DNA from: Treponema sp.
Lineage (GTDB): Bacteria; Spirochaetota; Spirochaetia; Treponematales; Treponemataceae
NCBI GenBank assembly: GCA_024691105.1
Contig: JAILNY010000120.1
Coordinates: forward strand, 1 to 17,467
Direction: 5' to 3'
DNA length: 17,467 nt
Positions 6,752-13,089 of this stretch are shown piece after piece. The notes beneath the pieces were generated by a model. The model was not told the DNA's origin. It did no database searches and saw only the letters and a list, made by a program, of their open reading frames with translations. A program made the position numbers and the translations under genes. The stretch's first letter is position 1; every line of letters begins with the position of its first letter.

Positions 6752-9382
6752 ATGGCAGAGGAAACAGAAAAAAAACCTGCAGTTGTTTTACACAAAAAGT
6801 CAGCAAGTGCTCCGGCAGCAGATGCTGCAAAGAGCGCTCCAAAGGCTGCAAACCCAACTGAAAAGAAAAAGGTTGTTGTTGTAAAAAAGAAGGTTCCAAG
6901 TGTTGAAAAAAAGCCAGTCTCTCAGGAAGCAGAAAAGGTGAGCGTAAAGCAGCCTCAGAATGCTGCAAGTCCTGCAAAAGACTCAGAGCCAAAGACTGAC
7001 AAAAAGCCGTTCCCGGCACAGCGTCAGAACTCTCAGGGTCAGGGACAAGGTCCAAGTCAGCGTCCGTTTAAGAGAGCCGGCACCTTTGAAATTAACTCAG
7101 CACGTCCTAACGTAAAGGCCGGAAACCTTTCTGATCATGGACAGCGCTCAGGCTATGGTAATCGTGATAACCGCGGCGGAAACGGCGGCTATCAGAGAAG
7201 AGAAGGCGGCTTTACAGGCGCCCAGGCTCGTCAGGGATACCAGAACCGCGAACGTGACGGTCAGAACAGAGACGGAAGACCAGGCGGATTTAACCGCGGC
7301 GGTCAGGGTGGCTTTAACCGTGACGGAAGACCAGGCGGATTTAACCGTGGTGGTCAGGGCGGATTTAACCGTGGAGGCCAGGGCAGCGGCTTTGGCGGTC
7401 AGGGAAGAAGCTATGCTCCACCAGCTGATAATATTACTACAAACAAGACTGCGGCAAAGAAAAAATTCACTGGAAAAAAACAGACTTACAGTCGCAAAGA
7501 TAGAGAAGAAGCTTTTGACGAAGACAAGTTCTTTGAAACAAAGAAGAAGGTTGAAACTCCAGCAAGTGTAGTACCATCAAAGATTGATATCATGGAAACA
7601 ATTTCTGTTTCTGACCTTGCCCGCAAGATGAACCTTAAGGCTTCTGAAATTATTGCAAAGCTTATGTCGATGGGACAGATGGTAACAATCACTCAGTCAA
7701 TCGACTCAGATACTGCAACACTTCTTGCAGCAGAATATAACTGCGAAGTTCACCTTGTATCTCTTTATGACGAGACTGTTATCGAGTCTGATACAACAGG
7801 TGACGAAAACATGGTTTCACGTCCACCAATCGTAACTGTAATGGGACACGTTGACCACGGTAAGACAAAGACTTTGGATGCTATCCGTAAGAGTCATGTT
7901 GCAGAAGGCGAAGCAGGTGGAATTACTCAGGCAATCGGTGCTTATTCAGTTAAGACAGACAAGGGTTCTATTACATTCCTTGATACACCGGGACACGAAG
8001 CATTTACAATGATGCGTGCCCGTGGTGCACAGATTACCGACATCGTAGTTCTTGTTGTTGCCGCTGATGATGGTGTAATGCCTCAGACTCTCGAGGCTAT
8101 TAACCACGCAAAGGACGCTAAAGTTCCTATCATCGTTGCAGTAAACAAGGTTGATAAACCAGAAGCAAATCCTGAGCGCGTAAAGACTCAGCTTAGTGAG
8201 CTCGGTCTTACTCCGGAAGAATGGGGTGGAGACACTCAGTATGTTCATATTTCGGCTCTTAAGAAAGAAGGTATTGATGATCTTCTTGATGCAATTCTTC
8301 TTCAGGCAGAAATGCTTGAACTTAAGAGTGCATGGGACTGTCGTGCAGAAGGTAAGATTCTTGAAAGCCGTGTAGATCAGGGACGTGGTGTTGTTGCAAC
8401 TGTTGTTGTTCAGAAAGGTACACTCCATCAGGGTGATCCTTATGTTGCAGGAATTTATTCTGGACGCGTACGTGCTATGTTTGACGACAAGGGACGCCGC
8501 ATTACAGAAGCTGGTCCTTCTACTCCGGTTGAAGTTCTCGGTATGGAAGAAATGCCTAACGCAGGTGATCCGTTCCAGGTAACAGAATCAGAAAAAGATG
8601 CACGTGCAATTTCAAGCAAGCGTCAGGAACTTAAACGCTTTGAAGCAGCTAAGGCTGTTAAAAAGACAACTCTTGAATCATTGTATAGCGATATTGCCGA
8701 CAGCGAAGTTAAAGAGCTTAAGGTTATCATTAAGGCAGACCTTCAGGGTAGTGCCGAAGCCCTCAAAGCTTCTCTTGAAAAACTTTCTACCCGCGAAATC
8801 CGCTTGAATGTTATTCACTCAAGTGCCGGTGCAATCAACGAATCTGACGTTACTCTTGCATCTGCTGACGAAAACGCAATCATCATTGGATTTAACGTTC
8901 GACCAACTCCAAAGGCAAAAGCTCTTGCAGAACAGGAACAGGTTGAGATCCGTAAGTATAATATTATCTATAAGTGTGTTGAAGAAATTCAGCAGGCTAT
9001 GGAAGGTATGCTTAGTCCGGATACTAAAGAAGAAGTTATCGGTCAGGTTGAAATCCGCGATACATTTAAAGTTCCAAAAATTGGTGTTATTGCCGGATGT
9101 TACGTTACAGAAGGTCTTGTTAAAAAGACTTGTACTGTTAACCTTATCCGTGACGGTATTGTTGTATACAATGGAAAGATTGCTTCTCTCAAGCGCTTTA
9201 AAGACGATGCAAAAGAAGTTCAGAAGGGCTTTGAATGTGGTATCGGTCTTGTAGACTGGCAGGACATCAAGGTTGGCGATACTCTTGAAGTTATTGATAC
9301 TGTTGAAGTTGCAAGAAAGCTTGGCGACTCTATTGCTAAAGAAAAGGCAAAAGAAGAAGCTGCTAATGGTGAGGATGCTTAA
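6752..9382 (+). CDS. infB: Translation initiation factor IF-2
   Basis: IF-2 is the GTPase that delivers initiator tRNA and joins the ribosomal subunits. The 876-residue protein starts with a Lys/Ala/Pro-rich disordered region (1-105), then a Gly/Arg/Gln/Asn-rich tract (about 105-225) with a duplicated 17-residue unit. A single IF2-N subdomain follows near 281-335 (SVSDLARKMNLKASEIIAKL). GTPase motifs are G1 GHVDHGKT (365-372), G3 DTPGHE (411-416) and G4 NKVD (465-468). Domains II, III and IV follow, with the fMet-tRNA-binding domain at the C terminus. The stop is at 9380-9382. The start at ATG 6752 has AGGGGA (6733-6738) somewhat far upstream, overlapping the nusA stop. The gene lies between nusA and rbfA, its common place. 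Confidence 0.97.
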   Translation: MAEETEKKPAVVLHKKSASAPAADAAKSAPKAANPTEKKKVVVVKKKVPSVEKKPVSQEAEKVSVKQPQNAASPAKDSEPKTDKKPFPAQRQNSQGQGQGPSQRPFKRAGTFEINSARPNVKAGNLSDHGQRSGYGNRDNRGGNGGYQRREGGFTGAQARQGYQNRERDGQNRDGRPGGFNRGGQGGFNRDGRPGGFNRGGQGGFNRGGQGSGFGGQGRSYAPPADNITTNKTAAKKKFTGKKQTYSRKDREEAFDEDKFFETKKKVETPASVVPSKIDIMETISVSDLARKMNLKASEIIAKLMSMGQMVTITQSIDSDTATLLAAEYNCEVHLVSLYDETVIESDTTGDENMVSRPPIVTVMGHVDHGKTKTLDAIRKSHVAEGEAGGITQAIGAYSVKTDKGSITFLDTPGHEAFTMMRARGAQITDIVVLVVAADDGVMPQTLEAINHAKDAKVPIIVAVNKVDKPEANPERVKTQLSELGLTPEEWGGDTQYVHISALKKEGIDDLLDAILLQAEMLELKSAWDCRAEGKILESRVDQGRGVVATVVVQKGTLHQGDPYVAGIYSGRVRAMFDDKGRRITEAGPSTPVEVLGMEEMPNAGDPFQVTESEKDARAISSKRQELKRFEAAKAVKKTTLESLYSDIADSEVKELKVIIKADLQGSAEALKASLEKLSTREIRLNVIHSSAGAINESDVTLASADENAIIIGFNVRPTPKAKALAEQEQVEIRKYNIIYKCVEEIQQAMEGMLSPDTKEEVIGQVEIRDTFKVPKIGVIAGCYVTEGLVKKTCTVNLIRDGIVVYNGKIASLKRFKDDAKEVQKGFECGIGLVDWQDIKVGDTLEVIDTVEVARKLGDSIAKEKAKEEAANGEDA
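7271..7372 (+). repeat. Two tandem 51-base units inside infB (Gly/Arg-rich tract)
   Basis: Bases 7271-7321 and 7322-7372 are direct copies differing at only a few, mostly third-codon, positions. Each encodes DGRPGGFNRGGQGGFNR, beginning at residue 174. A partial unit, GGQGSGFGGQG, follows. The near identity at the DNA level points to recent duplication, so copy number may vary between strains. Confidence 0.85.
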
Positions 9383-9386
9383 GTAA

Positions 9387-9824
9387 ATGGGTGAATACAG
9401 ATTACTCCGTTTAGGTGAGCAGATTCGTGGAGAAATTGCAAACATGCTTCTTCGCGGAGAAATTAAAGATCCTCGTGTAAGCCAGTTTTTGACAATCAAC
9501 AGAGTTGAAGTTGTCTCTGATCTGGCTTACGCCAAAGTCTATGTTTCGACCTTTATGGCTGATAACCAGCTTGAAAAGGGCGTTGCTGGACTTCAGAATG
9601 CGGCAGGATTTATTCAGTCTTCTATTGCAAAAAAACTTCGTATAAGACAGTTTCCAAAACTTACATTTGTTGCTGACACAAGTTTAAAAGACGGTTTTAA
9701 CATGGTAAAAAAACTTGATGAACTTGCAGAGCATGATGCTCAGGTTGCAAAAGAAGCTGCCGAATCCGGCTACAAGTCTGAAAACGAAGATTTTCTTAAT
9801 CAGATTGCTGAAGATAAACAATAG
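9387..9824 (+). CDS. rbfA: Ribosome-binding factor A
   Basis: RbfA is a single KH-domain protein that binds the 30S subunit and helps process and mature 16S rRNA, especially in the cold. The 145-residue length is typical. Family features are RLGEQIRGEIANMLLRGEIK near the N terminus, DPRVSQFLTINRVEVVSDL, and the C-terminal signature LRIRQFPKLTFVADTSLKDG. The tail after residue 125 is acidic and polar. The start, ATG 9387, lies four bases after the infB stop and uses GGTGAGG (9368-9374), located inside the end of infB, so translation is probably coupled. It is directly followed by truB. Confidence 0.95.
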   Translation: MGEYRLLRLGEQIRGEIANMLLRGEIKDPRVSQFLTINRVEVVSDLAYAKVYVSTFMADNQLEKGVAGLQNAAGFIQSSIAKKLRIRQFPKLTFVADTSLKDGFNMVKKLDELAEHDAQVAKEAAESGYKSENEDFLNQIAEDKQ

Positions 9825-10820
9825 ATGAAAAAAAACAGTGATGTATCTGGAATCGTTCTGCTTGCAAAGCAGAGCGGCCTTACAAGTTTTTCATCTCTCT
9901 ATACAGTAAAGAAAGCCCTTGGTACTTCTAAGGTCGGTCATACCGGAACTTTAGACAGTTTTGCCCAAGGGCTTTTAGTTGTCTGCGTCGGAAATATTAC
10001 GCGCCTTGCTTCTCATATAACAGCTTTTGATAAATCTTACGAAGCAGTAATTGAGTTTGGAAAAGAAACAGATACACTTGATCCGACCGGTGATGTTATT
10101 AAAACTACGCGGCTTCCGCTTTTATCTGAATTGACTGCGGCATTAAAAAAGTTTACAGGTAATATTGAACAGGTTCCGCCGGCGTTTAGCGCATTGCGTG
10201 TTGACGGTGAGCGCTCAAGCGATCTTATGCGAAAAGGGCAGAGTGTTGAATTAAAAGCGCGGCCGATTACAGTTTATAAAAGCGAAATCCTCGAAGTAAA
10301 AACGGCAGACGCCGGCGCTGTTCAGTATGCGAGAATCCGCTTTGATGTAAGTAAGGGGACTTACATAAGATGTCTTGCCCGAGATATTGCCGCAGAATGT
10401 AACAGCGCAGGATATCTTGCAGGACTTATCAGAACAAAGATCGGTCTTTTTGATTTACAGGATGCTGCCGGCTATGAACTTTTAGATTCGTTTACGATCG
10501 ATTCTGTTTTAAAAAATCTTAATCACGATGTTCCAAAAGAAAATTTTGACTTTATTGTTGAACAGGTTAAAAACAAAATATCAAATGTAACACCAGAGGT
10601 TGCAAAACTCTGCGGGCTGCCTCCTGTTTTTTTGAATGAAGAAAATAAAAGTGATTTTTATAACGGTCGGTTTTTAAAGCCGAGAATGTTTTCGTCTTTT
10701 TCGTTCGGCGAGTATGCGGAAGGTAAGTACAGCGTATTTTTGCGCGATATGACTTTTGCAGGCGTTGTAAGCTATGCAAATAAACGCCTCTCGTATGAAT
10801 ATGTAATTCCATTAAAGTAA
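9825..10820 (+). CDS. truB: tRNA pseudouridine(55) synthase TruB
   Basis: TruB makes the nearly universal pseudouridine 55 in the T-loop of tRNA. The catalytic aspartate is D44 in GHTGTLDSFAQGLL. Family members usually read GTLDPxAxGVL, so the residues after the Asp are slightly divergent here. The N terminus GIVLLAKQSGLTSF matches the usual KPxGxTS segment, and KGTYIRCLARDIA is the conserved RNA-binding region. At 331 residues it includes a C-terminal PUA-like extension. The ATG directly follows the rbfA stop (TAG at 9822-9824) with no intergenic base. There is no clear ribosome-binding site, so reinitiation by the terminating ribosome is likely. Confidence 0.94.
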   Translation: MKKNSDVSGIVLLAKQSGLTSFSSLYTVKKALGTSKVGHTGTLDSFAQGLLVVCVGNITRLASHITAFDKSYEAVIEFGKETDTLDPTGDVIKTTRLPLLSELTAALKKFTGNIEQVPPAFSALRVDGERSSDLMRKGQSVELKARPITVYKSEILEVKTADAGAVQYARIRFDVSKGTYIRCLARDIAAECNSAGYLAGLIRTKIGLFDLQDAAGYELLDSFTIDSVLKNLNHDVPKENFDFIVEQVKNKISNVTPEVAKLCGLPPVFLNEENKSDFYNGRFLKPRMFSSFSFGEYAEGKYSVFLRDMTFAGVVSYANKRLSYEYVIPLK

Positions 10821-10876
10821 AATTCCCTCGCGGATTTTTGCGCTCGTGTTTACCGCGCCTTGTAAAATTCCCTTGC
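10817..10876. repeat. Direct repeat between truB and ribF
   Basis: GTAAAATTCCCTCGC (10817-10831) recurs as GTAAAATTCCCTTGC (10862-10876), identical at 14 of 15 bases and 45 bases apart. The first copy overlaps the truB stop. Between the copies CGCGG (10829-10833) can pair with CCGCG (10853-10857), but no T-run follows, so this is not a clear terminator. Confidence 0.6.
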
Positions 10877-10881
10877 AAAAT

Positions 10882-10910
10882 TTCACTATTTTTTGTTTTT
10901 ATGATATAAT
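10882..10910 (+). promoter_or_regulatory. Extended -10 promoter of ribF, predicted to give a leaderless mRNA
   Basis: TGATATAAT (10902-10910) is a perfect extended -10 (TGnTATAAT). A weak -35, TTCACT (10882-10887), lies 17 bases upstream. The ribF ATG begins at 10917, only six bases after the -10 box, so the predicted transcription start falls on or next to the first base of the start codon. No ribosome-binding site is present. Confidence 0.7.
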
Positions 10911-10916
10911 CAAAGC

Positions 10917-11738
10917 ATGAAAGTATTTTCCTGGGACGAAATCTTAAAATCACTGACAGAAAAAAAGCGCGACCCTTTTTTTGACAAGGGCTCTGGAATC
11001 TCTATCGGAAGTTTTGACGGACTTCATCAGGGACACAGACTTTTACTTACAACGCTTAATCGTCATTGTAAAAAATTTGGACTTCTTGCAGGCGCTTTTT
11101 CTTTTGTGCGGCCACTTCCAAGCTTTAAACATTCAGAAGACTATCAGGGCGATTTGACAACTTTAGATCAAAGGCTTTCGCTTTTTGAACAGCTTGGACT
11201 TGATTTTGTAATCATTGCAAATTTTACTCAGGATTTTGCATCGCGTACGGGAGTTGAATTTTTACAACTGCTTTCTGATGCCTGTAATATGCAGTATATC
11301 GCAGAGGGAATTGATTTCAGGTGCGGCTACAAAGGTTCTACTGATGCAACTGCAATAAAATATTTTTCCGACAACAACAATATCAAATACGATTTTGTCG
11401 AGCCTGTTTTTTTTAAGCCCGGAACAGATGAAGAAGAGCGCATAAGTTCATCTTACATACGGACAATGATTTTAAAAAGATTTTTGTCTACCGCAAATGA
11501 ACTTTTAACACGACCTTATTCACTTGAACTCTCCGGCCTTATGCTGACCGAAAATGGCACATACGTTTGTTTTACAGATGAGATAAAACAGGCACTTCCT
11601 CCGGTGGGCGCATATCAGTGTAGGTGCGTTCTGTCAGAGGTTCGCGTAGAAATTACCGAAGACCGTATTGTCTGTTCTTTTGATAAAAATGCTCCTGTAA
11701 TTGAGCAGTCGACTGTTTTGAATATTGAATTTGTATAG
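10917..11738 (+). CDS. ribF: FAD synthetase (RibF-like), riboflavin-kinase half apparently lost
   Basis: RibF normally phosphorylates riboflavin to FMN and adenylylates FMN to FAD. The N-terminal nucleotidyltransferase half is intact: GSFDGLHQGH at residues 31-40 with the HxGH motif, and RISSSYIR at 175-182. The remaining residues (about 195-273) start with TRPYSLEL but lack the G-R-x-x-G-F-P-T-A-N motif of flavokinases, and are shorter than the usual kinase domain of roughly 125 residues. I infer that the protein makes FAD from FMN but may not make FMN. ATG 10917 is the only sensible start, since the catalytic motif follows 30 residues later. It sits downstream of truB, a common arrangement, but has its own promoter. 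Confidence 0.88.
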   Translation: MKVFSWDEILKSLTEKKRDPFFDKGSGISIGSFDGLHQGHRLLLTTLNRHCKKFGLLAGAFSFVRPLPSFKHSEDYQGDLTTLDQRLSLFEQLGLDFVIIANFTQDFASRTGVEFLQLLSDACNMQYIAEGIDFRCGYKGSTDATAIKYFSDNNNIKYDFVEPVFFKPGTDEEERISSSYIRTMILKRFLSTANELLTRPYSLELSGLMLTENGTYVCFTDEIKQALPPVGAYQCRCVLSEVRVEITEDRIVCSFDKNAPVIEQSTVLNIEFV

Positions 11739-11754
11739 TACGCTATGATATAAT
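11725..11754 (+). promoter_or_regulatory. Promoter of the hexokinase gene
   Basis: TTGAAT (11725-11730) and an extended -10 TGATATAAT (11746-11754) are separated by 18 bases from -35 to TATAAT. The -35 box lies in the last codons of ribF. A leader of about 30 bases follows, carrying GGGG (11779-11782) eight bases before ATG 11791. The 11-base core TATGATATAAT is identical to that at the ribF promoter. Confidence 0.75.
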
Positions 11755-11790
11755 ATACCCATATTTTTTAAGTTTTATGGGGTATTTAAA

Positions 11791-13089
11791 ATGAACAGAA
11801 GCGTCAGCGCATTCCTTTCTAAACATAACTTTCCGCAGCATATCGATATCGATTCTTTTTCTCAAGCACTTTTGTGTGACATGAACAAAGGTATTAACGG
11901 ACAAAAGTCTGATGAAGATATGATCCGTACCTGGACAGTTCCACCGCAGAAAAAAGTCACTGGAAAAAAGGTTATCGTAATTGATGCGGGTGGAACAAAC
12001 TTTCGTTCATGCCTTGTTACATTTGACGAAAACGGAATCCCTTCTATCAGCAATCTTGAAAAGACCTCAATGCCTGGAATTGCAAAAGAATTGAGCTTTA
12101 AAGAATTCTTTGACCAGTTTGCAGAAAACCTCGAACACTTAAAAAATCAGGCAGATTCAATCGGATTCTGTTTTTCTTATCCTACAGAAATTACAAAAGA
12201 CGGCGACGGAATTCTTTTAGGTTTTTCTAAAGAAGTTAAGGCACCGGAAGTTGTCGGAAAACCAATCGGAAAATCTTTGAGCGATGCTCTTGTTGCTCAC
12301 GGCTGGAACCGTCCAAAGCGCATTTCGCTTCTTAATGACACAGTTGCAGCTTTGCTTGCTGGTGCTGCATCAGGTGCTAAAGGCGTTGAGTATTCTTCTT
12401 ACATCGGCTTTATTTTAGGAACAGGAATGAACGCCGCATATATTCAGCCAGCAACAGAAGGCCTTAAAGACTTTGAAAAGTCTCAGATTGTTGTCTGCGA
12501 ATCAGGAAAATTCTGCGGCGTAATTCAGTCGGATTTTGACCGCGAAGTTGACTCTCATACAACAAAGCCAGGAACTTTCTTTATGGAAAAGGGCTGCTCG
12601 GGAGCGTACCTTGGACCTCTTTCGTGTGCTGCCCTTAAGATGGCCGCAGCAGAAGGCTTTTTGTCAGACAAAGTTTCAAAAGAAATTTCTTCTCTTGAAA
12701 AACTTACACTCATCGAATCAGATTCATTCCTTCATGCTCCAAAAAATCCAGAAACAACACTTGGCGCAATCCTTGCAAAGTTCGGAACTCAGGAAGACTA
12801 TGACTTTGTATTCCAGCTTCTGGATGCAATTGTTGAGCGCTCTGCAAGATACTCAGCAACAATTCTTTCTTCATGTGTAATTCAGAGCGGAGCAGGAAAA
12901 GATCCTACAAAACCAGTTTGCATTTTGTGTAACGGTTCAACATACCACAAGACTTACAAAATCGCTGACCGCGTAAAAGGTTATCTTGAAGAAATACTTA
13001 CACGCCAGAAGGGACTTTACTGGGAAATTGTTGCAGTCGAAAATGACATTACATTGGGCGCTGCAATTGGTGGCTTGATTGAACGCTAA
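11791..13089 (+). CDS. hxk: Hexokinase (eukaryote-type family)
   Basis: Phosphorylates glucose or other hexoses with ATP at the entry to glycolysis. The 432-residue protein belongs to the eukaryotic-type hexokinase family, not the short bacterial glucokinase or ROK families. The phosphate-1 motif is DAGGTNFR (65-72) and the catalytic Asp is D183 in LLNDTVAALLAG. The segment ILGTGMNAAY (about 208-217) and the sequence YDREVD-like FDREVDSHTTKPGTFFMEK match the family's glucose-binding and second-lobe regions. Hexokinases of this kind are known in treponemes. Sugar specificity cannot be read from the sequence. It has its own promoter and overlaps the next gene by 11 bases. Confidence 0.93.
   Translation: MNRSVSAFLSKHNFPQHIDIDSFSQALLCDMNKGINGQKSDEDMIRTWTVPPQKKVTGKKVIVIDAGGTNFRSCLVTFDENGIPSISNLEKTSMPGIAKELSFKEFFDQFAENLEHLKNQADSIGFCFSYPTEITKDGDGILLGFSKEVKAPEVVGKPIGKSLSDALVAHGWNRPKRISLLNDTVAALLAGAASGAKGVEYSSYIGFILGTGMNAAYIQPATEGLKDFEKSQIVVCESGKFCGVIQSDFDREVDSHTTKPGTFFMEKGCSGAYLGPLSCAALKMAAAEGFLSDKVSKEISSLEKLTLIESDSFLHAPKNPETTLGAILAKFGTQEDYDFVFQLLDAIVERSARYSATILSSCVIQSGAGKDPTKPVCILCNGSTYHKTYKIADRVKGYLEEILTRQKGLYWEIVAVENDITLGAAIGGLIER

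Noticed and set aside
6138..7055. Minus-strand open frame of 305 codons under nusA-infB
   Set aside because: It is antisense to clear nusA/infB coding sequence. The Leu/Phe/Ser/Gln-rich, Cys/Asn/Phe-rich product is the expected by-product of their codon use.
7137..7571. Plus-strand frame of 144 codons overlapping the IF-2 repeat tract
   Set aside because: It is a shifted reading of the GC-rich repeats (Ala/Asp/Val-rich product) without a ribosome-binding site.
8819..9499. Minus-strand open frame of 226 codons under infB-rbfA
   Set aside because: It is antisense to conserved IF-2 and RbfA domains. The low-complexity Asn/Ser/Phe-rich translation shows no domain features.
10829..10857. Hairpin CGCGG/CCGCG after truB as a terminator
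   Set aside because: Only five pairs around a 19-base loop, with no T-run after it.
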